Notes under the pieces: model-generated
The model's input: only the letters and a program-made list of their open reading frames with translations
The model's database searches: none
What the model was told of the DNA's origin: nothing
NCBI RefSeq assembly: GCF_000952685.1
Contig: NZ_JYHV01000037.1
Location: 248,001 to 312,000 of the forward strand
Length of the DNA stretch: 64,000 bases
Reading direction: 5' to 3'
DNA from: Stutzerimonas stutzeri
GTDB taxonomy: Bacteria; Pseudomonadota; Gammaproteobacteria; Pseudomonadales; Pseudomonadaceae
Part shown: positions 26,431 to 35,164 of the stretch, one piece after another
How positions within the stretch are numbered: the first letter of the stretch is position 1
How the letters are laid out: each line of letters starts with the position of its first letter
Program-made: the position numbers and the translations under genes

Positions 26431-26952
26431 TCAGCAAGCAGGGCGACCCGCGGTGTATTTCTGCGCAGGATCGATGGCGGCTTCGAGATCGCGGATCGCC
26501 GTGGCGCCGATCAGCAGGGGGTAACGAAAATGGCTGCGGTCGGTAAGGTTCACCTCGGCGTCATGCAGTTGATCACCGATGCATAGCTGCATCTCGACCA
26601 CCGGTCGCTCGGCGACATCCGGCCCACGCTCAAGATCGGTATCGTCGTCGGTGTTCGCCGCCTCCTCTGCCCGAGTCTTGATCTCGGCAATGCGTGCCAG
26701 TGGCCGCTCATAGAGGGTATCGCCGGCGCCTTCGATGGCTAGGCGGAAGCGCACCCAGTCTTCGCCTTCACGTTCGAAACGCTCGATGTCCCGAGCCGAC
26801 AACGAGGCGGTCATCGCGCCGGTGTCCATCTTGGCCTTGAGCGTCTTGCCGAGATCCTCGACCTTGATCTGTTCATAGCGGCCGAAGAGCGTCGGCTCTG
26901 CGGCAATGGCGGGAAGGGATAGCGCACTGAGCAGCAACAACAAACGGGACAA
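26431..26952 (-). CDS. secreted retropepsin-like aspartic protease family protein (RimK-associated type)
   Basis: 173 aa with a signal peptide (LLLLLSALSLPAIAA). The family's active-site motif DTGA is at residues 43-46 (AKMDTGAMTASLSA), followed by 'DIERFEREGEDWVRFRLAI' and a C-terminal 'HFRYPLLIGATAI'. Such proteins have been annotated as ATP-dependent zinc proteases or RimK-associated; more recent naming treats them as retropepsin-like peptidases. An acidic insertion (EEAANTDDDTDLERGPD) splits the domain. The start is a TTG supported by AGGAGG six bases upstream. It stands alone on the minus strand, divergent from dbpA. Confidence 0.8.
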   Translation of the reverse strand: MSRLLLLLSALSLPAIAAEPTLFGRYEQIKVEDLGKTLKAKMDTGAMTASLSARDIERFEREGEDWVRFRLAIEGAGDTLYERPLARIAEIKTRAEEAANTDDDTDLERGPDVAERPVVEMQLCIGDQLHDAEVNLTDRSHFRYPLLIGATAIRDLEAAIDPAQKYTAGRPAC

Positions 26953-27061
26953 AACAGCCTCCTGGGAGTATCCATTGACTTCCTTTGGGACTCGCTTCGG
27001 CTGTATCCGTTCCGGCCACGCGACGACCGCACAGGCCTGTTAGACTGCGCGCCACCTTCCC

Positions 27062-28456
27062 TTGCAGATCATTACCGTGCCCAGTTCAGCCTTCGCCACC
27101 CTGCCCCTCAGCCCCGCGACGCTGGCCAACCTCGACGCCCTCGGCTACACCGACATGACGCCGATCCAGGCGCAGAGTCTGCCAGTGATGCTCAAGGGGA
27201 TGGACCTGATCGCACAGGCCAAGACCGGCAGCGGCAAGACCGCCGCCTTCGGCATCGCGTTGCTCGAGCCGCTCAATCCCCGCTATTTCGGCTGCCAGGC
27301 ACTGGTGCTATGTCCGACCCGTGAGTTGGCCGATCAGGTCGCCAAGGAGCTGCGCCGACTGGCACGCTCGGCGGACAACATCAAGATCCTCACCCTCTGC
27401 GGCGGCGTCTCCATCGGCCCGCAGATCGGCTCGCTGGAACACGGCGCGCACGTCATCGTCGGCACGCCCGGACGTATTCAGGAACACCTGAAAAAGGGCA
27501 CGCTTAAACTCGACGGTCTCAACACGCTGGTGCTCGATGAAGCCGATCGCATGCTCGACATGGGCTTCTACGATGCCATCGCCGAGATCATCGGGCAGAC
27601 CCCGAGCAAGCGTCAGACGCTGTTGTTCTCCGCCACCTACCCGGCTGGCATCAAGCAGCTTTCGGCGACGTTCATGCGCGACCCGCAACAAGTGAAAGTC
27701 GAAGCGCTGCATGACGACACGCAGATCGAACAGCGCTTCTACGAGATCGATCCGGAAGATCGAATGAATGCCGTGGTTCGCATCCTCGCCAGCTTCCGCC
27801 CCGAAACCTGCGTCGCGTTCTGCTTCACCAAACAACAGTGCCAGGAGCTGGTCGACCAGCTCAGCGCCAAGGGTATTTCCGCCATGGCGCTCAATGGCGA
27901 TCTGGAGCAACGCGATCGCGATCAGGTCCTGGCGATGTTCGCCAACCGCAGCCTGTCGGTACTGGTGGCGACCGATGTTGCCGCCCGTGGCCTGGATATC
28001 GATGCGCTGGACATGGTGATCAACGTCGAGCTGGCGCGTGATTCGGAGATTCACGTCCACCGAGTCGGGCGTACCGGGCGCGCCGGCAAGAAGGGGATTG
28101 CCATCAGCCTGGTCGCTCCCGCCGAAGCCCACCGCGCCCGGGCCATCGAGGAACGTCAGAAAGCGCCGCTTAATTGGCAACCGTTGAGCGATCTGAAAGC
28201 GCAGTCGGGCGGACCACTGCAGCCGCCAATGGTGACACTCTGCATCGGCGCAGGCCGCAAGGACAAATTGCGCCCCGGCGATATTCTTGGTGCGCTCACC
28301 GGCGATGCGGGAATTCCGGGCACGCAGGTTGGCAAGATCGCGATCTTCGATTTCCAGGCATTCGTCGCGGTCGAGCGCGATGTCGCCAGACAGGCGCTCA
28401 ACCGCTTGAATGCCGGGAAGATCAAAGGGCGGTCGTTGAAGGTTAGGCAGCTGTAA
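27062..28456 (+). CDS. dbpA: ATP-dependent RNA helicase DbpA
   Basis: 464 aa DEAD-box helicase. Motifs in order: AKTGSGKT (Walker A), PTRELA, GTPGR, DEADRML (the DEAD box), SAT, 'FCFTKQQCQELVDQL', 'VATDVAARGLDI', HRVGRTGR. The C-terminal domain ('TLCIGAGRKDKLRPGDILGALTGDAGI') is the DbpA RNA-binding fold that recognises hairpin 92 of 23S rRNA, so the enzyme acts in 50S subunit assembly. The start is uncertain. TTG at 27062 keeps the longest frame; GTG at 27077 gives PSSAFATLP after the start, and neither has a clear ribosome site. Confidence 0.93.
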   Translation: MQIITVPSSAFATLPLSPATLANLDALGYTDMTPIQAQSLPVMLKGMDLIAQAKTGSGKTAAFGIALLEPLNPRYFGCQALVLCPTRELADQVAKELRRLARSADNIKILTLCGGVSIGPQIGSLEHGAHVIVGTPGRIQEHLKKGTLKLDGLNTLVLDEADRMLDMGFYDAIAEIIGQTPSKRQTLLFSATYPAGIKQLSATFMRDPQQVKVEALHDDTQIEQRFYEIDPEDRMNAVVRILASFRPETCVAFCFTKQQCQELVDQLSAKGISAMALNGDLEQRDRDQVLAMFANRSLSVLVATDVAARGLDIDALDMVINVELARDSEIHVHRVGRTGRAGKKGIAISLVAPAEAHRARAIEERQKAPLNWQPLSDLKAQSGGPLQPPMVTLCIGAGRKDKLRPGDILGALTGDAGIPGTQVGKIAIFDFQAFVAVERDVARQALNRLNAGKIKGRSLKVRQL

Positions 28457-28530
28457 GACCGGATGGAAGCCAAAGCGGAATTTCGCGCGGGTGCGCGGGG
28501 TTTCGTTCGGCTCCACCGCCCGGCTTTGAT

Positions 28531-28588
28531 GGGTTGCACCCATCCTACGAAGCTGACGTAGGGTGGATCACGCTTCACCGATCCACCA
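28531..28588. repeat. interspersed intergenic repeat with two hairpins
   Basis: GGGTTGCACCCATCCTACG opens the element. CCTACG-aagctga-CGTAGG is the first stem, and GGTGGATC-acgcttcacc-GATCCACC the second. The 'gtagggtggat...atccacc' wording is a dispersed intergenic repeat type I remember from Pseudomonas genomes. It lies 75 bp downstream of dbpA, between convergent genes. Confidence 0.6.
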
Positions 28589-28646
28589 ATCGCGGCCACG
28601 GTGTACTTAAGGCGCGACACCCACCCCACAAGCCCAAGGCTTTACT

Positions 28647-28680
28647 TCCGGATTCCAGCTTCAGGCTTCCAGCTGCTTCT
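28647..28680. repeat. 'ttccagc/ggcttccagc' intergenic repeat, copy 1
   Basis: GATTCCAGCTTCAGGCTTCC followed by AGCTGC closely resembles, in reverse complement, the sequence at 41727-41760. It is a short imperfect repeat of a TTCCAGC unit in a convergent gap between dbpA and the PhoX-like gene. Confidence 0.5.
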
Positions 28681-30157
28681 ACAACGACCCACGCGCCCAG
28701 GGACCCCAGATGGCGAAGGTGATGCCCGGGGTCTGGATATTGACGAAGAGAAAATGCCCGCTCGGGTCGAAACAGGCGCCACAGAACTCACGGTTGCGGT
28801 AGTCGCCGCCGGACACTTTCTTTCCGACTGCCGCAGCCTGTATGTCGTCGAACACCACGTTGTTCTTGGCGAAAATATAGGCTTCGCCCGCCGTGGTCAG
28901 CCCCAACAGACGTTCGCCGAAACCGTACATATCCTGTACACCGCCGCCGTCCTCGCAAAGCAACAGGCCCCCGCGCGGGCTGACGGTGATGTTGTCCGGG
29001 TTGTTGGCGATCTCGGCGTCGGTGGAGGCGAAGATGCAAGTCAGCCGGTCGGTTGCCAAATCGTGCATCCATACCGCGCCGCGACCGTAACCGGCACGTC
29101 CCTGGCTGTCGGTACCGGCGCTGGTGTCGACGATGAACAGCTTGCCTTCGCTGTACCAAATACCTTCGCCACGGCTCATGCTCAGACCTCCCGCCTGACG
29201 GGCCTGGGCAAAGGGTCCACTGCCCTCGGGCTGCGGATCGAGATCAGGATTCGACACCTCGACCCATTCCAGCTGATAGCTGTCGCCCTGGCTCGGCGCA
29301 TGCAGGTCGATCAGCGCGCGGTTGCGTACCCGTGCCGCCTGCAGGATTCCACCCACGGCGAGCGAGCCCGGTTGCTGGCTGGCATCGGTCGGTATGTAGC
29401 GGTAGTAACCGGCCTGGTTGCGCGCATCCTCGGTCAGGTAGACGTAACTGTTGCGCGGGTCGACGGCTACCGCTTCATGGGCGAAGCGCCCCATCTGAAT
29501 GATCGGCTGGCCGGTGGTCAGCGCCGGGTCTGCCGTCACTTCGAAGACATAGCCGTGGGCGCGGCCGCCGACGCTGCGGTAGTCGGCGGTGGTTTCTTCG
29601 CAGGACAACCAGGTGCCCCACGGCGTGACGCCGCCCGCGCAGTTGGTACGCGTACCACCCAGGCTGGGCAGGGTCCGTACCGGCTGTTCGATGTCCCGCG
29701 ACACGTATAGGTTGGTGGTGCCCCCGGCCGGACGCTGGCCGTTGGCGAGGGTGACGTCGTCATAGATGCCGTTGGCTTCGATCAGGCTACCGGTACCGGC
29801 TTCATGGTTGCGCACCAGCACGATTTCCGGGCCATTCGGACCGCGACGCACATCAATGACGCCCATGCCATCGTGGGACGCGGGGACCGGTTGGCCATTT
29901 ACCATCAGGTCGCCGGTCCAGGAGAAACTCCTGTATTGGAAGCCGTCTGGCAACTGCAACAGCTCCAGACCCGTACTCAGGTCTTTGGTTGGGCGCAGCG
30001 GACCGTAGCTGCTACGAACCAAGCCCGCACCGCGACCCTGAGCGTTGCGTGCGGCAAAGGCTTGCAGCGTGCCGAGGAAAGGTGTCGTGGCGACCACGGC
30101 GGCGATGGCACTGCCTTTGAGCAGGTTGCGGCGGCTGGCATCATGTTCACGGTTCAT
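28679..30157 (-). CDS. PhoX-type (DUF839) phosphatase family protein, Tat-exported
   Basis: 492 aa with a twin-arginine signal (SRRNLLKGSAIAAVV), then a beta-propeller-like DUF839 domain. Segments include 'LQLPDGFQYRSFSWTGDLM', 'PASHDGMGVIDV', 'IVLVRNHEAGTG', 'NCAGGVTPWGTWLSCEET', 'GRFAHEAVAVDP', 'VYLTEDARNQAGYYRY', 'NNPDNITVSPRGGLLLCEDGG' and 'GACFDPSGHFLFVNIQTPG'. PhoX enzymes are calcium/iron-dependent alkaline phosphatases folded in the cytoplasm, which explains Tat export; many DUF839 members have no shown activity. There is a good AGAGGA site. It is monocistronic, and no PHO box was found upstream. Confidence 0.85.
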   Translation of the reverse strand: MNREHDASRRNLLKGSAIAAVVATTPFLGTLQAFAARNAQGRGAGLVRSSYGPLRPTKDLSTGLELLQLPDGFQYRSFSWTGDLMVNGQPVPASHDGMGVIDVRRGPNGPEIVLVRNHEAGTGSLIEANGIYDDVTLANGQRPAGGTTNLYVSRDIEQPVRTLPSLGGTRTNCAGGVTPWGTWLSCEETTADYRSVGGRAHGYVFEVTADPALTTGQPIIQMGRFAHEAVAVDPRNSYVYLTEDARNQAGYYRYIPTDASQQPGSLAVGGILQAARVRNRALIDLHAPSQGDSYQLEWVEVSNPDLDPQPEGSGPFAQARQAGGLSMSRGEGIWYSEGKLFIVDTSAGTDSQGRAGYGRGAVWMHDLATDRLTCIFASTDAEIANNPDNITVSPRGGLLLCEDGGGVQDMYGFGERLLGLTTAGEAYIFAKNNVVFDDIQAAAVGKKVSGGDYRNREFCGACFDPSGHFLFVNIQTPGITFAIWGPWARGSL

Positions 30158-30349
30158 GCGGTGTCCTCTTTTATCGGAATGGGGAGGGGCGCATGGAATG
30201 AAGCCAGACGATTACGGCGGAACGATGACCAAGCGATGGCGTTCCGGTGATACGGGACGGACGGACGGTATAAGCTTTGCAACGCAAGCCGTGACGTCTG
30301 CACGCCACAAGCGCCCAACCCCCTTTCCATAGCCAGGCCCGACTGCCCC

Positions 30350-32536
30350 ATGCGTTCACCATCGCTCAGCCATTCCTTGCGCCGCCTCTGGGCCCTGGAG
30401 AAGTTCGGCTACAGCCTTCGCGTATTGATCGCGCTGGCTGGCAGCATGGGGCTTAGCTGGTCTCTCGAGCAGCCGACCCTGGCCATCCCGCTGTTTCTCG
30501 GGGTAATCGCCAGCGCCTTGGCGGAAACAGACGACAGCTGGCTCGGACGGCTCTCGGCACTGCTGGTCACCCTGCTGTGTTTCAGCATCGCGACGGCTTC
30601 GGTGCAATTGCTGTTCCCCTACCCGTGGCTGTTCGCCCTCGGCATGGCTGCCGCCGCGTTCGGCCTGGTCATGCTTGGCGCGCTGGGCGAGCGATACGCG
30701 ACCATTGCCCAAGCCACGCTGATCCTATCCATTTACAGCATGATCGCCGCCGATCAGCGCGGCGGCGAGGCGCTCCATCCCTGGCGCGACCCGTTCTTGC
30801 TGCTGGCCGGGGCAACCTGGTACGGACTGTTGTCTGTGCTCTGGAATGCGCTGTTTTCGCACCAACCCGTGCAGCAGAGCCTGGCCAGGCTGTATCGGGA
30901 GCTGGGCCGGTACTTCAAACTCAAGGCCTCGCTGTTCGAGCCGGTGCGTCAGCTCGATGTGGAAGAGCGCCGCCTGCAGCTGGCGCAACAGAACGGCCGC
31001 GTGGTCAGCGCGCTCAATGCCACCAAGGAAACCCTGCTGCACCGACTCGGCAATGGGCGGCCGGGCGTGAAAATCAGTCATTACCTCAAGCTCTATTTCC
31101 TCGCTCAAGACCTGCACGAACGCGTCAGCTCCTCGCATTACCCCTATCAGGCGTTGGCCGAGGCGTTCTTCCACAGCGACGTACTGTTTCGCTGCGGCCG
31201 ACTGTTGCGGCTGCAGGGTGTGGCCTGCGCCGAGCTAGCCAACGCGATACAGCTGCGCCAACCCTTTCGCTACAGCGAAGCCAATGGGCAGGCGCTAGCC
31301 GATCTCGAGTCGTCGCTGGAGCACCTGCGGATGCAAAGCAACCCGGCCTGGCGCGGATTGCTGCGTTCATTGCGCGCTCTGTCGGGCAACCTGTCGACCA
31401 TGCAGCGCCAGCTCGCCAGCGCCAGCAACCCGGACGCACTTGAGGGCGAGCAAGACAGCAGCCTGCTGGACCGCGATCCGCAATCGATACGCGACGCCTT
31501 CGCACGTATCCGCCTGCAACTGACACCCACCTCGTTGCTGTTTCGCCACGCCCTGCGCATGAGCCTGGCGCTGGTGTGCGGCTACGCCGTGCTGCATGCG
31601 ATTCATCCGGAACAGGGTTACTGGGTACTGCTGACCACGGTATTCGTCTGCCAGCCGAACTACGGCGCGACCCGGATCAAGCTGGTGCAGCGGGTGACCG
31701 GCACCGTGCTAGGGCTGGTGGTGGGCTGGGCGCTGTTCGATCTGTTTCCGAGTCAGCAGATCCAGGCGCTGTTCGCCGTGGTCGCCGGGGTGGTGTTCTT
31801 TGCCACACGAAGCAGCCGCTACACCCTGGCGACGGCGGCGATCACCCTGCTGGTGCTGTTCTGCTTCAACCAGGTCGGCGACGGCTACGGGCTGATCTGG
31901 CCGCGCCTGGTCGACACCCTGTTGGGTAGCCTGATCGCCGCAGCCGCGGTCTTTCTAATCCTTCCGGACTGGCAGGGCCGCCGCCTCAACCAGGTGGTCG
32001 CCAACACCCTTAGCCGCAACGCGGATTATCTGCGTCAGATCATGCGCCAGTACGAGAGCGGCAAGCGCGACGATCTGGCCTACCGTTTGGCCCGACGCAA
32101 CGCCCACAACGCCGATGCCGCGCTGTCGACCACGCTGTCGAACATGCTGTTGGAACCGGGCCACTTCCGAAAGGACGCCGAGACCGGCTTCCGCTTTCTG
32201 ATCCTCTCGCACACGCTACTCAATTACCTGTCGGGGCTGGGCGCACATCGCGAGAGCCTGCCCGACGACGCCCGTGACGATCTGCTGGAAAGCGCCGCGC
32301 AACGCCTGGCGGGCGGCCTTGATGAACTGGCGGCGGCCTTGCAAAACAACCAGCCGGTGGCGGTTTACAGCGAGGACGAAGAAACCCTGGCGCAGCAACT
32401 CGAACAGACATCCGAAGAGATGGACGATACGCATCGCCTGCTGCAGACGCAGTTGGGCCTGATCTGCCGTCAACTGGCGCCGCTGCGCAGTATGGCCAGT
32501 CACCTGGTTCGCCAGCCCTCCTCCCCCTTGCCCTGA
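30350..32536 (+). CDS. yccS: YccS/FUSC-family inner-membrane protein
   Basis: 728 aa in two halves. The N-terminal and central blocks each carry about six helices ('SYSLRVLIALAGSMGLSW' and 'LFRHALRMSLALVCGYAVLHAI'), each followed by a long helical cytoplasmic region ('YLRQIMRQYESGKRDDLAYRLARRNAHNADAALSTTLSNM'). The second half has the aromatic-acid-exporter-like FUSC wording ('GYWVLLTTVFVCQPNYGATRIKLVQRVTGTVLG'). Length and layout match the YccS family. The transport substrate is unknown. It stands alone between a divergent PhoX-like gene and the flavoprotein gene. Confidence 0.9.
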   Translation: MRSPSLSHSLRRLWALEKFGYSLRVLIALAGSMGLSWSLEQPTLAIPLFLGVIASALAETDDSWLGRLSALLVTLLCFSIATASVQLLFPYPWLFALGMAAAAFGLVMLGALGERYATIAQATLILSIYSMIAADQRGGEALHPWRDPFLLLAGATWYGLLSVLWNALFSHQPVQQSLARLYRELGRYFKLKASLFEPVRQLDVEERRLQLAQQNGRVVSALNATKETLLHRLGNGRPGVKISHYLKLYFLAQDLHERVSSSHYPYQALAEAFFHSDVLFRCGRLLRLQGVACAELANAIQLRQPFRYSEANGQALADLESSLEHLRMQSNPAWRGLLRSLRALSGNLSTMQRQLASASNPDALEGEQDSSLLDRDPQSIRDAFARIRLQLTPTSLLFRHALRMSLALVCGYAVLHAIHPEQGYWVLLTTVFVCQPNYGATRIKLVQRVTGTVLGLVVGWALFDLFPSQQIQALFAVVAGVVFFATRSSRYTLATAAITLLVLFCFNQVGDGYGLIWPRLVDTLLGSLIAAAAVFLILPDWQGRRLNQVVANTLSRNADYLRQIMRQYESGKRDDLAYRLARRNAHNADAALSTTLSNMLLEPGHFRKDAETGFRFLILSHTLLNYLSGLGAHRESLPDDARDDLLESAAQRLAGGLDELAAALQNNQPVAVYSEDEETLAQQLEQTSEEMDDTHRLLQTQLGLICRQLAPLRSMASHLVRQPSSPLP

Positions 32537-32700
32537 GGCAACTATACGGTCCCAGGCAGTCAGCCATGCAAACCCGTATGCCCTACTCGGCGTGCGTCGA
32601 AAAACAGTCCGGAGCGATCCATGCCGACCGCCGAAGAGCGCTGCATCCGCCGCTGCGGCGGGGTACCATGCCGCGTTTTCAGGCCTGACCGAGGTGAGCG

Positions 32701-33885
32701 GTGTTGCAGACGGATGTGGTGGTAATCGGCGCCGGCGCGGCAGGGTTGATGTGTGCCTTCACCGCGGCGGCGCGGGGTCGCCGGGTGCTGCTACTCGACC
32801 ATGCCAACAAGGCGGGCAAAAAGATTCTCATGTCTGGTGGCGGGCGCTGCAATTTCACCAATATGTACACCGAGCCGGCCAACTTCCTCTCCGCCAATCC
32901 GCACTTCTGCAAATCCGCCCTGGCTCGTTATACCCAGTGGGATTTCATCGAGATGGTCAGCCGCCACGGCGTGCCCTATCACGAGAAGAAGCTCGGCCAG
33001 CTGTTCTGTGATCACAAGGCCAGCGACATCCTCGGCATGCTGCTCGAGGAGTGTCAGCAGGCCGGGGTCGACATGCGGCTGAGTATCGCCGTGCAGTCCG
33101 TGGAGCGAATTGAAAGTGGCTATCAGCTGCAGAGCGACGCCGGCGAGCTCGCCTGCCAATCACTGGTCATCGCCACCGGCGGGCTGTCGATTCCGACGCT
33201 CGGTGCCAGTGGCTTCGGCTATCAGATTGCGCGACAGTTCGGCCACAACGTGCTGCCGACCCGTGCCGGCCTGGTGCCGTTCACCATCACCGAGCCGCAG
33301 CTGAAGGGTATGTGCGACGCGCTTTCCGGCACTTCGGTGGAAGGCTGCCTGGTCAGCTGCAACGGCCAGAGCTTTCGTGAAAATATTCTGTTCACCCATC
33401 GCGGTCTTTCCGGGCCGGCGATTCTGCAGGTGTCGTCGTATTGGCAACCAGGCGACACCATCGAGATCAACCTGCTACCACACCTGAATCTCATAGACTG
33501 GCTCGACGAACAGCGACGCGAGCGGCCCAACACCGAGCTGAAGACGCTCCTGGGCGAGCTGTTCACCCGCAAGATGGCAGGGCTTCTGGCCGAGCACTGG
33601 TTCGTTTCCAAGCCGCTGAAGCAGTACAACCCGGGCGAGCTTGAAGAGGTGGCGGAGAAGCTTGCGAATTGGCAACTGGTGCCCGCTGGGACAGAGGGCT
33701 ATCGCACCGCGGAAGTAACGCTGGGCGGCGTGGATACCCGTGAGGTGTCGTCGAAAACCATGGAATCGCAAAAGGCCGCGGGGCTTTATTTCATCGGTGA
33801 AGTGCTCGACGTTACCGGTCACCTGGGCGGGTTCAATTTTCAGTGGGCCTGGGCGTCCGCCTATGCCGCCGCGCAGTACGTCTGA
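32701..33885 (+). CDS. YhiN/HI0933-family FAD-dependent oxidoreductase
   Basis: 394 aa flavoprotein starting with a GTG. The dinucleotide-binding GAGAAG is near the N-terminus (VVVIGAGAAGLMCAFTAAARG), followed by the family signature KILMSGGGRCNFTN, 'YHEKKLGQLFCDHKASDILGML', 'VIATGGLSIPTLGASGFGYQIA', 'FTHRGLSGPAILQVS' and the C-terminal 'GLYFIGEVLDVTGHLGGFNFQWAWASA'. The family's reaction is not established. An insertion domain sits between the two FAD-binding halves, as usual. It is isolated, with no operon partner. Confidence 0.92.
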   Translation: MLQTDVVVIGAGAAGLMCAFTAAARGRRVLLLDHANKAGKKILMSGGGRCNFTNMYTEPANFLSANPHFCKSALARYTQWDFIEMVSRHGVPYHEKKLGQLFCDHKASDILGMLLEECQQAGVDMRLSIAVQSVERIESGYQLQSDAGELACQSLVIATGGLSIPTLGASGFGYQIARQFGHNVLPTRAGLVPFTITEPQLKGMCDALSGTSVEGCLVSCNGQSFRENILFTHRGLSGPAILQVSSYWQPGDTIEINLLPHLNLIDWLDEQRRERPNTELKTLLGELFTRKMAGLLAEHWFVSKPLKQYNPGELEEVAEKLANWQLVPAGTEGYRTAEVTLGGVDTREVSSKTMESQKAAGLYFIGEVLDVTGHLGGFNFQWAWASAYAAAQYV

Positions 33886-33937
33886 CGCACCCCCGTAGAG
33901 CTCTTACGCAAGAAACACCCCCCACCGGGGCGTGCCG

Positions 33938-34126
33938 TTACTCGTTGGACAGGTTCGATGGCGGCGAGACCTCGCGTGGCCCAGCTGGGTCAGTCGCGGT
34001 GTTCTGATATTCCTGCTGGTTGTCGCTGTTGTTATCCATAGCCGAGGGCTCATCGTCTGGCGAGCAGGCGGCGAGCATCAGCGAAAGCGGCAACACTGCG
34101 GCGACAACGATACATTTCGATTTCAT
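33938..34126 (-). CDS. small hypothetical lipoprotein
   Basis: 62 aa. A basic N-terminus (MKSK), a hydrophobic stretch and lipobox LAAC give a mature chain of about 42 residues: acidic and Asn/Gln/Pro-rich (SPDDEPSAMDNNSDNQQEYQ). The ATG is supported by AGGAGA six bases upstream. No domain recognised. It lies just downstream of another lipoprotein gene on the same strand, from which a terminator-like hairpin separates it. Confidence 0.7.
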   Translation of the reverse strand: MKSKCIVVAAVLPLSLMLAACSPDDEPSAMDNNSDNQQEYQNTATDPAGPREVSPPSNLSNE

Positions 34127-34145
34127 ACGGATCTCCTGCAAAAAT

Positions 34146-34174
34146 GGGTGCCTCGCCAGGCTCGCGAGACACCC
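34146..34174 (-). terminator. terminator between the two lipoprotein genes
   Basis: On the minus strand, GGGTGTCTCG-cgagcctgg-CGAGGCACCC followed by ATTTTT. The stem has one mismatch per arm. It follows the stop of the repeat-rich lipoprotein gene by 15 bp. Confidence 0.75.
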
Positions 34175-34188
34175 ACGGATTTGAGACG

Positions 34189-34536
34189 TTACTGCGAGGT
34201 ACCCGTACCGCTGCCGGTGGTGTTGGGCGCGGTACCGGCACCCGACTCAGTGCCCATGCCGCTGCCGTTGTCAGCCGGCGCGGTGCCCATACCGGTTCCG
34301 GTACCTGTTTCCGCACCTGCGCCCGTTCCGGTGCCGGTTGTACCTGGACCCGCACCCGTACCGGCGCCAGTACCAGTGTCAGTGCCAGTATCAGCCGGCG
34401 GCGTGCTGGTTGGCGGCACGGCGGGCTGCTCGGTGGTCGGCTGCGGCGGCATCTCGTCGCGTTTGGGCTCCTCATCCGGGCCACAACCAACCAGCAGCAG
34501 ACCTAGGACAGGGGCAGATAAATAAGCAAGACGCAT
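34189..34536 (-). CDS. lipoprotein with Gly-Thr-rich low-complexity tail
   Basis: 115 aa. Signal peptide and lipobox (LLLVGC) are followed by an acidic/Pro-rich linker (GPDEEPKRDEMPPQPTTEQP) and then about 70 residues built almost only from Gly, Thr, Ala, Ser and Pro in degenerate GTGTG / GTGAG units. The ATG is preceded by a perfect AGGAGGTGA, so strong translation is expected. The tail would be an extended flexible surface or periplasmic linker. The repetitive DNA (about 34190-34400) could vary in length between strains. No named family recognised. Confidence 0.75.
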   Translation of the reverse strand: MRLAYLSAPVLGLLLVGCGPDEEPKRDEMPPQPTTEQPAVPPTSTPPADTGTDTGTGAGTGAGPGTTGTGTGAGAETGTGTGMGTAPADNGSGMGTESGAGTAPNTTGSGTGTSQ

Positions 34537-34540
34537 GGGG

Positions 34541-35103
34541 TCACCTCCTACAGAGTGAGCCGGCAGGCAGCCGGCGACTTCTTGAATCATCGATTCCACA
34601 GAAGTTGACCCTTGCTATCGCCAAGAGTGCCTTGGCTTGCCAAAGCGAACGTCGGCGACTGTGCTCCGCGGACCGTCTGGACTGCGGCAGCAAGCGCCAG
34701 AGCCCTTCGAAACACGCTACGTCGCTGAACAGCGGTTGCAGTTCGGCGGCGGGCATAGGCCGATTGAACCAGTACCCCTGGGCGGTCTGGCAGCCTTCGG
34801 CGATCAGGAACCGCAATTGCGCGGGGCGTTCTATCCCTTCGGCGATCACCGCCAGGCCGAGGCTATGGCCCAGCCCGAAGATCTCCCGGTTGATAGCGAC
34901 CGAATTGGCATCCTTCGGCGCGGCAGCGATGAAACTGCGATCGACCTTGAGAGAGGATGTGCAGCGGAAAGCGCTTCAGGTAGCCGAGCGAGGAGTAGCC
35001 GGGGCCGAAGTCGTCCAGCGCCAGCCGCATACCGAGCGCCGCGATTTCGCGCAGACTACTCAGCGTCAGCTCGCTGTCCTGCATCAGCAGCGTCTCGGTG
35101 ATC
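34541..35103 (-). pseudogene. broken EAL-domain (c-di-GMP phosphodiesterase) gene
   Basis: Only the C-terminal half of an EAL domain remains, in two frames. The first piece (from 35103) opens directly after a stop codon with [12 protein letters not shown] and contains [25 protein letters not shown] 4-nt surplus in a short GA/TC run (34949-34955) then breaks the frame. Restoring it gives [13 protein letters not shown]... and joins the second piece, VIAEGIERPAQLRFLIAEGCQTAQGYWFNRPMP. Regulatory and GGDEF parts and the actual EAL motif are missing, so no activity is expected. The remnant lies between the repeat-rich lipoprotein gene and the hemerythrin gene. Confidence 0.85.
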
Positions 35104-35136
35104 TAAGCCGATTCAGGCGGCTTCGCCCGTCCAGCA

Positions 35137-35156
35137 GCCGGGGTAGACACCCCGGC
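35137..35156. repeat. perfect hairpin downstream of the hemerythrin gene
   Basis: GCCGGGGT-AGAC-ACCCCGGC, an 8-bp stem. It lies 9 bp after the hemerythrin stop and before the broken EAL gene. There is no T-tract, but it may still protect or end the transcript. Confidence 0.5.
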
Positions 35157-35164
35157 GACTGCGT

